Source of the DNA: DATKAS01 sp963773315
GTDB taxonomy: Bacteria; Actinomycetota; Acidimicrobiia; Acidimicrobiales; DATKAS01
DNA: 64,000 bases
Assembly: GCA_963773315.1 (NCBI GenBank)
Contig: CAVZAF010000011.1
Span: 186,001 to 250,000 of the forward strand
Reading direction: 5' to 3'
Under the pieces are notes generated by a model. It was not told where the DNA came from and did not search any database. It was given only the letters and a program-made list of their open reading frames with translations. Shown here piece after piece: positions 1-11,494 of this stretch. Position numbers and translations under genes: made by a program. Numbering within the stretch: position 1 is the first letter of the stretch; each line of letters starts with the position of its first letter.

Positions 1-2530
1 CGACTTGCCCAGACGTCGCGCGTCATCGGCCGCGACGCGCAGCATCTCGCGGGCAGTTGGCAGGCCGGCCCGCTCCGCGGCGAGCCACGCGTGGGCACGG
101 TCGATGTCGGCGTGGAACAGCCCTCGCTCGCCGACCTCGAGCTCGGCGACCCGATCGAGGTCGACACGTGCGCCCTCGCGATCACCTTCGAGCAGCTTGC
201 CGCTGGCGAGGAGGGCGAGCGCCCAGCGTTCGGTCGCGCCGAGCCCGAGTCCCCGTGACGTGCGCACCAGCGTGATGAGCGCCTGACGTTCGTCGCCCGG
301 GCGCCCGACCGACAAGTCGAGCCGCGCCTCGGCGAGCAGCATCCAATCGCGCATCGTGGGGATGCCGTTGCCGCGGGACTTCGCCGCGGCGTTGCGCGCC
401 GCGTCCATGCGCCCGAGCTCGCCGAGCGTCAGCACCTCGGCGAACAGCACGAGTGACAGCCCCGGACGGCGGAGGTCGGCCGAAAGGGAGTCGTGGAGCT
501 TGCGAGCCTCGGCGATGAGGGGCAGCGCCTCCTCACCGCGCCCCGCGACCGCGAGCGCGAGCGACCGTCCCCGCAACAGGTCGAGCTGGGCCGCCTCGCT
601 CGACATCGGCGCCATGAAGTCCGAGCGCGCGATCGCGTCGTCGACCTCGCCGCCCATCGCCTGCAGTAGGACTGCGTAGGCCTCGACCCCTTCACGGTCG
701 ATCGGCTCGGTGAGGTCGTCGAGCGTGCTCACGAGCAGATCGACCGCGCGCGAGTAGTCGCCCTGGCCGAAGAACAGGTTCGTCGCCCTCCGTCGCCCGA
801 CCTGGGCGCGGGCCGCGTCGTCGAGCTCATCGGTGTCGATCGAGCGCAGCAGCTCTTCGACTTCGTGCGTCTGCCCCTTCCGAAAGCGCAGCTCGGCGAC
901 GAGCTGCACGATCTCGGGCGTGCGGTCGCCTTCGGGCGCCTGAGCGAGGATCCGCTCGGCCATCGCCTCGTCACCCTCGACGAGCGCGAGACGCGCCGCC
1001 TCGGCGAGCAAGCACACGTCGACGTGCCCGCCACCTTCGAGGCTCCACGCGACGACGCGGACGCGATCACCACGACGGCGCGCGCCGTCCGCGGTCAGGG
1101 CATCGGCCAGCGTGCGGCGGATCCGGCGGCCTCGGACCGCGGGCAGCTGCAGGTTGATGACCTCCGCGAACAGCGGATGCGACAGCGAGACCTCGACGCG
1201 CTGCGCGCTCTTCGCCACCATGAGGAGGCCACGTCGTTCGAGCGCCTCGAGCACGGAGGCGCCGGCGATCTTCTCGAGGAGGTCGAGCCCGAGCTCGCCC
1301 GCGACTGCGAGCAGCTCGATGACATCGCGCTCATCCTCTCTGAGGCCGGCGAGCCGCTCCTCGACGAGGAGCTCGAGCGTCGGCGACGCGTGCACGAGTG
1401 GCTGCGTGAGGTGCCACATCCCGTCGCGCTCGACGAGGTTGCCGGCATCACGCGCTGAATCGACGAGCTGGCGCAGCACTCCCGGGTTGCCGGTCGCCGC
1501 GTCGACGAGCTGCTCGAGGCTGTCCTCCGCGATCGGCGCTCCGAAGACGCGGTGGAGCAGCGCTTCGACGGTGTCGGCTGCGAGCGGTGTCGGCTCGAGC
1601 CGGCGGAGATGGCTGTCGTTGACGAGCGTGCGCACCTCCTCATCGTTGTGACCCGTCGCTCGGATCGTGCAGACGATGAACGCGGTGCGGGCGTGCACCA
1701 ACGAGACGAGCAGCGCACGCGACAGGTCGTCGAGGTGGTCGATGTCGTCGACCATCACGACCCAGCGGCGCCCTTCCTCCCCCTGCTCGAGCGCGGCACG
1801 AGCCCGGTAGAAGAGGAGCGCGCGATCGAGCTCGCCTTCGGGCCCGCTCGGCCGGGTCACCTCGGGGGGCAGCAGGTGCGCCAGCGCGGCCAGCGGCAGC
1901 CGCTTCGTCTCGGGATGGCCCGCGACCCGCGCGACGGGCAAGCCGGCTTCGGCCGCGAGCCTCAGGCACTCGTCCGCGAGGCGCGTCTTGCCGAGCCCGG
2001 CTCCGCCCGTGATGAGGATGCCGCCGGCGCGCGGATCTTGGAACGCGGCGGCAACGGCTTCGATCTCGTCGGAACGACCGAGCAGCGGCCACGACGTGAC
2101 GAGGGCGCCTTCGCTCCGGCGGGGAGAAGGCGTTGAGGACAGGCGGCGCGATCGGCGCGGGCGGCGGCGAAACCGCCCGCGGAGTCGCGGGCGCGTCCGG
2201 TGGCGCGGGCTCGGGATCGTCGAGCTCGGCGACCGGCGCGACGAACCGGTAGCCGCGGCCGTGGATCGTGCGCACGACCTGCTGACTCTGGCCGTCGTCA
2301 CCCACCGCACGACGCGCGGTCTTGATCCGCGTGGTGAGGGCCGATTCGCTGACGAATCGGTCCCCCCACACGTTGTCGAGGAGCTCTTCTTTGGTGACCA
2401 CCCGATCGCGGTGGACGAGGAGGTAGGTGAGGACGTCGAACACCTGTGGTTCGACGGGGACCGGGACCCCGCGTCGGCGCAGCTCGAAGAGCGTCGTGTC
2501 GAGCTCGGTGTCACCAAAGCGGTAGATCAC
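1..2530 (-). CDS. Winged-helix/AAA ATPase transcriptional regulator, frameshifted, runs off left edge
   Basis: The N-terminal ~105 residues (GTG at 2530) form an OmpR/CadC-type winged helix (LTTRIKTARRAVGDD, TIHGRGYRFVAPV). After a Pro/Ala-rich linker the same frame turns to nonsense near 2130. One base over, the frame continues cleanly as an ATPase: WPLLGRSDEI, Walker A GGAGLGKT (near 2000), Walker B-like VVMVDDIDHLDD (near 1755), then a long helical repeat region reaching base 1. This is a family of large regulators with an N-terminal DNA-binding domain, a NACHT/AAA-like switch and a C-terminal TPR-like sensor. The two frames join by skipping one base somewhere in 2105-2200, so one extra base in the assembly is the simplest explanation. 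Target unknown; it lies 65 bp downstream of the MaoC gene on the same strand. Confidence 0.75.
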
Positions 2531-2595
2531 GGGCGCGGTCCCCGGAAGTCGAGAGATGGCGAACGACCTCGCAGTCGTGCCCGAGTTGAGGTTAG

Positions 2596-3009
2596 TCAGA
2601 TGAGATGCTCCTGGTAGACGGTGGCTTGGCCATCGAGCACGACCGTGCCTTCCTGGTTCGTGATCGTGGTGCGCAACGTGACGATGGGCTTGTCCGGCCG
2701 AACCGTCAGCACCTCCACCTCCGCGGTGATGACGTCACCCGGCCGCACGGGTCGGAGGAAGCGCCAGTTGACCTCGAGGAAGACGCTGCCCGGGCCGGGC
2801 AGGTCCTCGGCGACGACCGCGTTGAGCAGTCCCGATGTCACCCCGCCTTGCACGATGATGCCGCCGAAGCGGCTCGCGCTCGCGCGGCCCATGTCGTAGT
2901 GCAGCGGGTTCCGATCACCGGTCATCTCGGTGAAGAGCTCGATGTCGCGTGCGGTGATCGCGCGGGAGCGGGTCGCCGTCGTGCCCACAGCGAGCGTGTT
3001 GGTCAGCAT
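2596..3009 (-). CDS. MaoC-like hydratase/dehydratase (hotdog fold)
   Basis: A 137-residue single-hotdog protein. It has the R-specific enoyl-CoA hydratase signature FTEMTGDRNPLHYD (Asp and His of the catalytic pair), followed by FGGIIVQGGV and the LRPVRPGDVITAEVEV strand typical of MaoC dehydratases. The family hydrates trans-2-enoyl-CoA or related thioesters in the cytoplasm. The ATG at 3009 was chosen because it begins the conserved domain and overlaps the end of the upstream flavin monooxygenase gene by 7 bp, which suggests translational coupling. A longer upstream frame is out of family. Substrate not predictable. Confidence 0.85.
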   Translation of the reverse strand: MLTNTLAVGTTATRSRAITARDIELFTEMTGDRNPLHYDMGRASASRFGGIIVQGGVTSGLLNAVVAEDLPGPGSVFLEVNWRFLRPVRPGDVITAEVEVLTVRPDKPIVTLRTTITNQEGTVVLDGQATVYQEHLI

Positions 3010-4274
3010 GAGATCCCTTCCTGGCATCCGACGGGCTGCGCGGATTGGCCGAGAGTGAGGACGTCGGCGAGGTACGCCGCGTCGTGGCGGACACCGTCGA
3101 TGAAGTTCGAGTCGCGGCGGTGCTGGAACCGCTGACCGAGCACATAGAGGCCCGGCACCGGCGTGATCCCGCGCCGCTGGATGATCTCGCCACGCTCGTC
3201 GAGCGTACGGACCTTCAACCACGGGTACGAACGAGTGAAGCCAGTCGCCCAGACGACCGTCTTGATCCCTTGGTCGGCGAGATGCACATGGGTCGGCTCC
3301 TCGACGGGACCGAGCGACGGAGGCGGGTCGGGCGCGAACACCTCGGCTTCGAGACCGTGACGAGCGATGTACTCGTCGATCCCGCGGAGCACCGCGTGCA
3401 TCCGCTCGTCGGCCCGAGCGGTCGAGTGCGCGAGGTCACGGGAGAACAGCGCGTACGTGCCGTCGAAGCCGAAGAACCTGCCTGTGAGCCGAACGCCGCG
3501 GCCCTGGAGCGTCGTCGTGTCGACGTTCCGCGGCACTGGAGTGCCGACGAGCTGCAGCGACGCGTCGTTGCGGGCCCGCTTCGGGTCGCGGACGGTGTCG
3601 ATCGTGACGGCCAAGCGGCCGCTCTGCTCGAGCCACCACCAGATGTCGACACCCCGGTACCTGCGGGGAAGCCGGGTGTGGCGGCCGACCGCGAGCGTGA
3701 CGTCGCGGCCAGCCGCGGCGAGCTCGTCGGCGATCTGCGCACCCGAGGCGGACGCGCCCACCACGAGCACGCCACCGTCCGGCACCTGCTCGGGATTGCG
3801 GTAGGTCTGAGGTGTGAGCTGGAGGATCGACGGCGGCAGCTCGCTCGCGGCGCTCGGCACCCGAGCGCGATCGCACCAACCGGTCGCGATCACGACTCGA
3901 TCGGCCTCCCACGCGCCTTCCGAGGTCTGCACGGCAAACCCTCGCTCGGTCTGCGTGACCGACTCGACTGACGTGTGCTCGTGCACCGGCGCATCGAAGC
4001 CCTGTGCGTAGCGCTCGAAGCGATCGACCAGCTCGGCCGCGGTCATGAAGCCCTGCGGCTCGGGGCCGTCGTAGATGTGGTTCGGAAGGCGCGTGGCCCA
4101 GTTGGGGGTGAGGAGCCGCAGCGAGTCCCAGCGCTCGGAGCGCCAACGCTCGGCCACCTGGCCCCGCTCGAGCACGGCGTGATCGATGCCGGCATCGCTG
4201 AGGGACGCGCTCATGGCGAGGCCGGCCTGGCCCGCGCCGATGACAAGGGTGTCGACGGAACGCATCGTCGTCAC
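3003..4274 (-). CDS. Flavin-containing monooxygenase (CzcO/FMO-like)
   Basis: About 423 residues. Two Rossmann motifs are visible: GAGQAGLA near residue 13 for FAD, and GASASG near residue 175 for NADPH. The typical VVWATGF motif (ATG motif) lies near residue 345. The order matches group B flavin monooxygenases and CzcO-like proteins, which oxygenate N, S or carbonyl carbon using NADPH and O2. GTG at 4274 gives this length; an ATG nine bases later (4265) has a better-spaced Shine-Dalgarno (GAAGGGA) and may be the true start. It is followed by an overlapping MaoC gene, so both may act on the same acyl or ketone substrate (inference). Confidence 0.85.
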   Translation of the reverse strand: MTTMRSVDTLVIGAGQAGLAMSASLSDAGIDHAVLERGQVAERWRSERWDSLRLLTPNWATRLPNHIYDGPEPQGFMTAAELVDRFERYAQGFDAPVHEHTSVESVTQTERGFAVQTSEGAWEADRVVIATGWCDRARVPSAASELPPSILQLTPQTYRNPEQVPDGGVLVVGASASGAQIADELAAAGRDVTLAVGRHTRLPRRYRGVDIWWWLEQSGRLAVTIDTVRDPKRARNDASLQLVGTPVPRNVDTTTLQGRGVRLTGRFFGFDGTYALFSRDLAHSTARADERMHAVLRGIDEYIARHGLEAEVFAPDPPPSLGPVEEPTHVHLADQGIKTVVWATGFTRSYPWLKVRTLDERGEIIQRRGITPVPGLYVLGQRFQHRRDSNFIDGVRHDAAYLADVLTLGQSAQPVGCQEGISC

Positions 4275-4505
4275 GTCCCTTCGAGCGCGCGTGGGTGACG
4301 CGGCCGGGGCCGAGGGCGAGGGCGAGCGATTCGGGGATCGATGAGGGCGAGGAGTGAGTCATGCATGGTGTCGACCGTACGGAGACATACGCAGCGGTCC
4401 TTGGAGGAGTTCTGGACTTCGCGTGAAGAATCGTGTGGCAGTCGTCACCGTGTGTCTCCAACCGGTCTCCAAGGCTCCGAACCGGATGATCGAGATGATC
4501 GATGC
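4275..4505. other. Intergenic region between divergent flavin monooxygenase and azlC
   Basis: This is the longest gene-free stretch of the window (about 230 bp). I see no convincing ORF of its own: open frames extending upstream of azlC here have no coding features. A GATGAT hexamer at 4494-4499 ends 6 bases before the azlC ATG and fits a leaderless -10 element. No DosR-like box and no clear terminator were found. Confidence 0.5.
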
Positions 4506-5219
4506 ATGTTCTTCGTCACGACGCGGGACTCAGAAGTCACGCATGCCACTCGAGCCGGACTGATCGCGGTCGCTCCGCTCGTCGTCGGGTTCGCACCGTT
4601 CGCGCTGGTCGTCGGCGCGACCATCGGTGCGAGCGCGAACCACGGCGCTGGCATCGCGGGAAGCTGGCTCATCTACGGCGGCAGCGCACAGATCGCCACG
4701 GCGCGCGCACTCGAGAGCGGCGGCGCGGTGATGGCCGTGCTCACCGTCCTCCTCCTCAACACACGACTGCTCGTCTACAGCGCATCGTTGTCACAACACT
4801 GGCGAGAGCAGCCGCTCTGGTTCCGCATCGCCGCAGCGCCGATGATCGTCGATCCGGTGTGGGCGCTCGCCGAGGCGCGGGCGCTCGAGCCCGGTTCACC
4901 CCGCGAGATCCGCGCCCACTACTTCGGCTCCGCGATCGGCCTCTACGCGGCGTGGTCGGTGTTCATCGTCACGGGAGTCATGCTCGGTAGTCGCCTCGAC
5001 AGCCACGCCCTCGGTCTCGCGGCTCCTCTCTGCCTGCTGTGGCTCGTGGTCTCCCGGCTGAACGATCCCCGCAACCGCTTCATCGTCGCCGCTGCGGCCA
5101 CTGGGGCTCTCGTGGGCCGCAACCTCCCGTCGGGCCTCGCGATCTTCGTCGCCATCCTCGCCGGCTGCATCGCCGGGAAAGCACTGGATCGGCGAGCACA
5201 GGATCGGAGCGCGTCGTGA
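4506..5219 (+). CDS. azlC: AzlC family branched-chain amino acid exporter subunit
   Basis: 237-residue membrane protein with about six hydrophobic segments and the AzlC hallmarks: APLVVGFAPFALVVG near the N-terminus, a GGSAQ motif, and LLLNTRLLVYSASL in the middle. AzlC pairs with the small AzlD protein to export branched-chain amino acids (or analogues) across the cytoplasmic membrane. The ATG at 4506 starts just before the first membrane segment and has a -10-like GATGAT 6 bases upstream, so the message may be leaderless. The stop overlaps the next gene's GTG by 4 bp. Confidence 0.85.
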   Translation: MFFVTTRDSEVTHATRAGLIAVAPLVVGFAPFALVVGATIGASANHGAGIAGSWLIYGGSAQIATARALESGGAVMAVLTVLLLNTRLLVYSASLSQHWREQPLWFRIAAAPMIVDPVWALAEARALEPGSPREIRAHYFGSAIGLYAAWSVFIVTGVMLGSRLDSHALGLAAPLCLLWLVVSRLNDPRNRFIVAAAATGALVGRNLPSGLAIFVAILAGCIAGKALDRRAQDRSAS

Positions 5220-5521
5220 CTGCGTGGATCGTCGTCATCTGCATCGGCATCGGCAGCCTCGCCTTCCGCACGGCGCCTCTCGCGTTCGCGGGTCGCCCGA
5301 CCTCGCCGCGAACGAGCCGCTTGATCAAGGACGCGGGCGCGGCCGCGACTGCGGCGATCACCGTGGCGTCGTTCGATCGCGCCGCCCAGAGCGGCGACGT
5401 GGCTGCGCTCGCGGTTGCCGGCATCGTCGGATTCGTACTCGCGCTGCGGGGCGCGTCGATGCTGCGCGTCGTCTCAGTCGGTATCGGCCTCTACATCGCG
5501 ATGTCTTGGGTGCTCACCTGA
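5216..5521 (+). CDS. azlD: AzlD-like branched-chain amino acid transport subunit
   Basis: 101 residues, about four hydrophobic segments, with the AzlD-typical start (WIVVICIGIGSLAFRTAPL) and a C-terminal GASMLRVVSVGIGLYIA segment. It is the obligate small partner of AzlC. The GTG at 5216 overlaps the azlC stop (GTGA), the classic azlCD arrangement. An upstream in-frame extension exists but lies inside azlC and has no membrane character. Confidence 0.85.
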   Translation: MTAWIVVICIGIGSLAFRTAPLAFAGRPTSPRTSRLIKDAGAAATAAITVASFDRAAQSGDVAALAVAGIVGFVLALRGASMLRVVSVGIGLYIAMSWVLT

Positions 5522-5524
5522 CAC

Positions 5525-6451
5525 TCAGGACTCAGGCGGACGCGCGTCGCCCACCACTCGGCGCAACGTCGCCACGACTTGGGCACCGGTCGAGCCCGCG
5601 AGAAGTGAGCAGTCGCCTCCGTGGGCCTCGTCAGCACGGGCCTGCACGATCACCGGAACACTCGGGTGCAGTCGCGAGTGAGCCGCAATCAGCGACTGGG
5701 TCCGGGCATCGCTCGGCGGCCGCGCGACGACGATGACGTCAGCGCCTTCGGCAAGCGGGCAAGGGCGTCCCTCGAGCGCGGGGCACTTCGCGTCGGGCCC
5801 GCCGCAGGTGAGCACTTCGAACCCGGCCCGCGTCGCGTCAGCGGCGTGCGCCCACCGGCCGCCCTGTGCCTCGACGAGGAGTCGGTGGTGACCCGGCGTC
5901 AACGGCCACGACGGGCGGCCTGGGCTCGCGGCGGCGATGGCTACGCGCACCACGCTGAAGTCGTCGCCGCTGCCCATCGTCACCGGCCCGCGCCGGCGGA
6001 CCAGCGTCTGCATCGGGCGGTTCTCGGTGAGGATGTCCGCCTCGAGGTTGGGGATGCCCTTTGCCGCCGCCACTGTGACGAGCACATCGAGCAGATACGG
6101 GCCGAGCCAGCCCCGCCAGTCCCGGGCGACTGTCAGGCCGAACTCGGCGTCGCCGTTCGAGAGCAGGACGTATCCGACCTCGGCGACCACTCGCGCCTCG
6201 GGAAGCCCGTCGTCGAGGACAGCGACGATGCCGAACCCCTCGTCTCGGGTGCGTGCGTACCAGGTCGGCGCGAAGCGGCGCCCGCCGAAGGCCGAGAAGA
6301 AGCGCCGATAGGTGTCTTCGAGGGAGAGCCCGGTGTACAGCGCGTCGAGCCCGGCCACGTCCTCCTCGACCATCTGGCGGACGGTGAGCTTCTTGCCGCC
6401 CGGCAGCTCGATCACGACCGGCACCTGCAGAAGTGACGGAGGGTCGGCCAC
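5525..6451 (-). CDS. GNAT-type acetyltransferase with extra C-terminal domain
   Basis: 308 residues. Residues ~10-165 resemble a GNAT N-acetyltransferase (ELPGGKKLTVRQMVEEDVAGLDALYTGLS, EVGYVLLSNGDAEFGLTVARDWRGWLGPYLL), like the GNAT modules of Pat-type protein acetyltransferases. The remaining ~120 residues (HHRLLVEAQG to the end) are a separate alpha/beta unit with two clustered Cys (CPALEGRPCPL) and a VIVVARPPSD strand; I do not recognise it. The GTG at 6451 is supported by a GATGAT hexamer exactly 6 bases upstream (leaderless promoter). Divergent from the acetyl-CoA synthetase operon: some GNAT proteins regulate acyl-CoA synthetases by lysine acetylation, so that operon's first enzyme is a plausible target (inference). 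Confidence 0.7.
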   Translation of the reverse strand: MADPPSLLQVPVVIELPGGKKLTVRQMVEEDVAGLDALYTGLSLEDTYRRFFSAFGGRRFAPTWYARTRDEGFGIVAVLDDGLPEARVVAEVGYVLLSNGDAEFGLTVARDWRGWLGPYLLDVLVTVAAAKGIPNLEADILTENRPMQTLVRRRGPVTMGSGDDFSVVRVAIAAASPGRPSWPLTPGHHRLLVEAQGGRWAHAADATRAGFEVLTCGGPDAKCPALEGRPCPLAEGADVIVVARPPSDARTQSLIAAHSRLHPSVPVIVQARADEAHGGDCSLLAGSTGAQVVATLRRVVGDARPPES

Positions 6452-6475
6452 GGCGTGATCATCGCGCCGCCACGA

Positions 6476-6490
6476 GTGACCTTCGACCCT
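6476..6490 (+). promoter_or_regulatory. DosR-like box upstream of the acs-pdh-pps operon
   Basis: GTGACCTTCGACCCT, one base different from the box in front of flavodoxin (32483-32497). Its centre is 42 bp upstream of the ATG at 6525. CACTCT at 6513-6518 occupies -12 to -7 if the ATG is the transcription start. The spacing is that of an activator touching the -35 region of a leaderless promoter. Confidence 0.55.
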
Positions 6491-6524
6491 TGCTCGGCGC
6501 CGGTGGCGATCGCACTCTTGAGCC

Positions 6525-8305
<1,781 letters not shown>

Positions 8306-8309
<4 letters not shown>

Positions 8310-9274
8310 CCGCGCCCGACGAGCCATTGCGCCTCTACCGCGAGATGCTGCGCATCCGCAGGTTCGAGGAGCGTTGCGTCGAGCTGTACAGCGCGGCCAA
8401 GATCCGCGGCTTCCTGCACCTCTACATCGGTGAGGAAGCGGTCGCGGTCGGCGTGATGGGAGCCTTGCAGCCCGAGGACAACGTCGTCGCGACCTACCGC
8501 GAGCACGGTCACGCGTTGGTCCGTGGGGTCTCCGCTCGGGCGATCATGGCTGAGATGTTCGGCCGCGTCGAAGGCTGCAGCCGAGGCCGAGGCGGCTCGA
8601 TGCACCTCTTCGACATCGGCAGGCGCTTCTACGGCGGAAACGCGATCGTCGGCGGCGGACTTCCGATCGCAGTCGGTCTCGCTCTCAGGGACCGTATGCA
8701 ACAGCGCGCCGCCGCGACGGCTGTGTTCTTCGGTGAAGGAGCGGTCGCAGAGGGCGAGTTCCACGAATGCATGAACCTCGCCGCGCTCTGGGAGCTCCCG
8801 GTGTTGTTCGTCTGCGAGAACAACCTCTACGCGATGGGGACTGCACTGAGCCGATCGCAGGTCGAGACCGACCTCGCGCTCAGGGCTGCCAGCTACGAGA
8901 TGCCCGCGTGGTCCGTCGATGGGATGGACGTCCTCGCGACGGCACAAGCGGCTCGACATGCAGCGGAGGCCGTACGGGAAGGCGGCGGACCGCACTTCCT
9001 CGAGTGCCGCACCTACCGCTTTCGTGCCCACTCGATGTACGACCCGGACCTCTATCGAGACAAGGCCGAGATCCAGCACTGGAAGGAGCGGGATCCACTC
9101 ATCGTCCTCGGAGACCGACTCCGCGAGAGCGGAGAGCTCGACGACGCTTCCCTCGGCGCGATGGAAGAGGAGATCACTGCCGAGATCGACGACGCCGTCG
9201 CATTCGCCGAACAGGGAACCGACGAGCCGGTGAGCGAGCTCACTCGCTTCGTCTACTCGGAGGTCGAACGATGA
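8306..9274 (+). CDS. Thiamine-diphosphate dehydrogenase E1 alpha subunit (PdhA/AcoA type)
   Basis: 322 residues. The ThDP-binding region GEGAVAEGEFHECMNLAALWELPVLFVCENN carries the GDG-like motif as GEG followed by NN. RGRGGSMHLF and RFRAHSMYDPDLYR are also standard for E1 alpha. With E1 beta it decarboxylates a 2-oxoacid (pyruvate) or cleaves acetoin and reductively acetylates the E2 lipoyl group. At this length PdhA and AcoA are not easily told apart. Overlaps both neighbours by 4 bp, so the subunits are translationally coupled. Confidence 0.9.
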
Positions 9275-10263
9275 CCGTCGCCACCGCTCACCTGACGTAC
9301 CGGGAGGCCATGCGGGAGGCGATCCGCGAGGCCATGCGACAAGACGATCGGGTGTTCCTCATGGGAGAGGACGTCGGCCGGTACGGCGGCAGCTTCGGCG
9401 TCAGCAAAGGGCTTCTGGACGAGTTCGGCCCCGACCGGATCCGCGACACGCCGCTCTCGGAGTCGGCGTTCGTGGGCGCCGGGATCGGAGCCGCGATGGC
9501 CGGCATGCGCCCCATCGTCGAGATCATGACCGTGAACTTCAGCCTCTTGGCTCTCGACCAGATCATGAACAACGCAGCGACGCTCCGACACATGACGGGC
9601 GGCCAGCTCAGCGTCCCCCTCGTGATCCGCATGACCACGGGCGGCGGGCGACAGCTGGCAGCGCAGCACTCTCACAGCCTCGAAGGCTGGTATGCGCACA
9701 TTCCCGGCATCAAGGTGCTCACGCCAGCGACCGTCGACGACGCGCGGGGCATGCTCGCTCCCGCGCTCGCCGATCCCGATCCGGTGCTCATCTTCGAACA
9801 CGGATCGCTCTACAACGTCGAGGGAGAGGTGACCGGCGAAGCGACCGCGCTCGGCAACTGCACCGCCGCAGTGCGCCGGGTCGGAGCGGACGTGTCGATC
9901 ATCACCTACGGAGGATCGGTACCCAAGTGCCTCGCCGCGGCCGAAGTGCTGGCGAACACGGGCATTGACGCGGAAGTGGTCGACCTTCGATCGCTTCGGC
10001 CTCTCGACGACGACACGATCTTGCACAGCGTCAAGAAGACGCACCGCGTGGTGATCGTCGACGAGGGCTGGCGCAGCGGCAGCATCTCGGCCGAACTGAG
10101 CGCCCGCATGATGGAGGGAGCGTTCTACGACCTCGATGCACCGGTCGCGCGCGTCTGCAGCGCCGAGGTGCCGATCCCCTACGCGAAGCACCTCGAAGAC
10201 GCCGCCCTGCCACAAGTCGAAGGCATCATCGCCGCGGTCGAGGAGGTGCGGAGCAGTGGGTGA
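9271..10263 (+). CDS. Dehydrogenase E1 beta subunit (PdhB/AcoB type)
   Basis: 330 residues, full length for the transketolase-like E1 beta family: GEDVGRYGGSFGVSKGL near residue 30, DTPLSESAFVGAGIGAA, the QLAAQHSHSLEGWYAHIPGI region that contributes His/Glu near ThDP, and a C-terminal domain starting VDLRSLRPLDDDTI. Forms the alpha2beta2 E1 heterotetramer with the preceding gene. ATG at 9271 overlaps the E1 alpha stop. The longer upstream frame is a shadow of E1 alpha. Confidence 0.9.
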   Translation: MTVATAHLTYREAMREAIREAMRQDDRVFLMGEDVGRYGGSFGVSKGLLDEFGPDRIRDTPLSESAFVGAGIGAAMAGMRPIVEIMTVNFSLLALDQIMNNAATLRHMTGGQLSVPLVIRMTTGGGRQLAAQHSHSLEGWYAHIPGIKVLTPATVDDARGMLAPALADPDPVLIFEHGSLYNVEGEVTGEATALGNCTAAVRRVGADVSIITYGGSVPKCLAAAEVLANTGIDAEVVDLRSLRPLDDDTILHSVKKTHRVVIVDEGWRSGSISAELSARMMEGAFYDLDAPVARVCSAEVPIPYAKHLEDAALPQVEGIIAAVEEVRSSG

Positions 10264-11494
10264 GTTTCGCATGCCCTCGCTCGGCGCCGACATGGAAGCC
10301 GGCACGGTCCTCGAGTGGATGGTGAAGCCCGGGGACGAGGTGCACCGCGGCGACATCGTCGCGGTCGTCGACACCGACAAGGCAGACATCGACGTCGAGA
10401 TCTTCGAGTCCGGAGTGATCGACGAGCTGTTGGTGCCGGTCGGCGAACGAGTACCGGTCGGGACGCCGCTCGCGACGGTCAGCAGCGTGGGGGCCCCACG
10501 AGTGCAGCCCGCGGTCGCGGCGAAGCCCGCCCCCGCGGTCGCGGCGAAGCCGGTCGCGGAGCCGGTCGCCGAGCCCATCGAGCGCCCGCATCCGAGCCAC
10601 GTCGACGGCGCCGTGCATTCGCCTGTGATCCGGCGGCTCGCCGACCACCTCGGTGTCGACCTGACGCATCTGCAAGGCACCGGACCGAGCGGGCGCATCA
10701 CCCGAGCCGACGTCGAACGGGCTGCGACGCCGGGCGTCGCCGAGGCGCCTGCGGTCAGCGCAGCGCCAGCCGTCACCGAAGCGCCCGCCGTCACCGTGAC
10801 GGCGCCCGATCGGGCCACGTCGATGCGTCGGGCGATCGCGGGGCTCATGAGCCGTGCGAACCGTGACATCCCCCACTACTACGTCGCCACCGATGTCGAC
10901 CTCGACGCCGCGCTGACCTGGCTCACCGGCATCAACGAGACGCGCGCCATCAACGAGCGCGCGCTGCCGGTCGTGCTGCTCCTCAAGGCAAGCGCTCTCG
11001 CGGCGCGGCAGGTGCCCGAGGTCAACGGCTTCTGGCTCGACGATCGCCTGCAGTGCGCGGACCACGTGCACCTCGGCATCGCGGTGTCGCTCCGCGGCGG
11101 TGGGCTGGTCGCGCCGGCGATCCACGATGCCGACGAGAAGGACCTCGACACGCTCATGCGCGAGCTGCGCGACGTGGTGCAGCGAGCTCGCAGCGGACAT
11201 CTGCGGAGCTCGGAGATGTCCGATCCGACGATCACTGTCACCAGCCTCGGAGATCAGGGAGTCGACGAGGTGTACGGCGTCATCTACCCGCCGCAAGTCG
11301 CGCTCGTCGGGATTGGCCGCATCACACACAAGCCCGTGGCGGTCGAAGGCCTCATCGGCGTCCATCCGGGCGTGCGGATGACACTGGCCGGCGACCACCG
11401 CGCAACCGACGGGCACACCGGTGCCCGCTACCTCGCCGCCATCGAGCGGCTCCTGCAACGACCGGAGGAGCTATGGACTCGCGCACCGCAGTGA
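10256..11494 (+). CDS. Dihydrolipoamide acyltransferase E2
   Basis: 412 residues. One lipoyl domain (residues 1-78, lipoyl lysine K42 in DTDKAD); an Ala/Pro/Val linker; the E1/E3-binding domain (SPVIRRLADHLGVDL...GPSGRITRADV, ~120-155); a second AP-rich linker; and the catalytic domain ending with the HXXXDG motif DHRATDG. It transfers the acyl group to CoA. No E3 (lipoamide dehydrogenase) gene lies in the operon, so E3 must come from elsewhere. GTG at 10256 overlaps the E1 beta stop by 8 bp and begins right before the lipoyl domain. Confidence 0.9.
   Translation: MGEFRMPSLGADMEAGTVLEWMVKPGDEVHRGDIVAVVDTDKADIDVEIFESGVIDELLVPVGERVPVGTPLATVSSVGAPRVQPAVAAKPAPAVAAKPVAEPVAEPIERPHPSHVDGAVHSPVIRRLADHLGVDLTHLQGTGPSGRITRADVERAATPGVAEAPAVSAAPAVTEAPAVTVTAPDRATSMRRAIAGLMSRANRDIPHYYVATDVDLDAALTWLTGINETRAINERALPVVLLLKASALAARQVPEVNGFWLDDRLQCADHVHLGIAVSLRGGGLVAPAIHDADEKDLDTLMRELRDVVQRARSGHLRSSEMSDPTITVTSLGDQGVDEVYGVIYPPQVALVGIGRITHKPVAVEGLIGVHPGVRMTLAGDHRATDGHTGARYLAAIERLLQRPEELWTRAPQ

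Noticed and set aside
9253..10869. 538-codon minus-strand frame opposite E1 beta/E2
   Set aside because: Ala/Thr/Ser repeats arise from the complement of the E2 linker; no start signal or domain.
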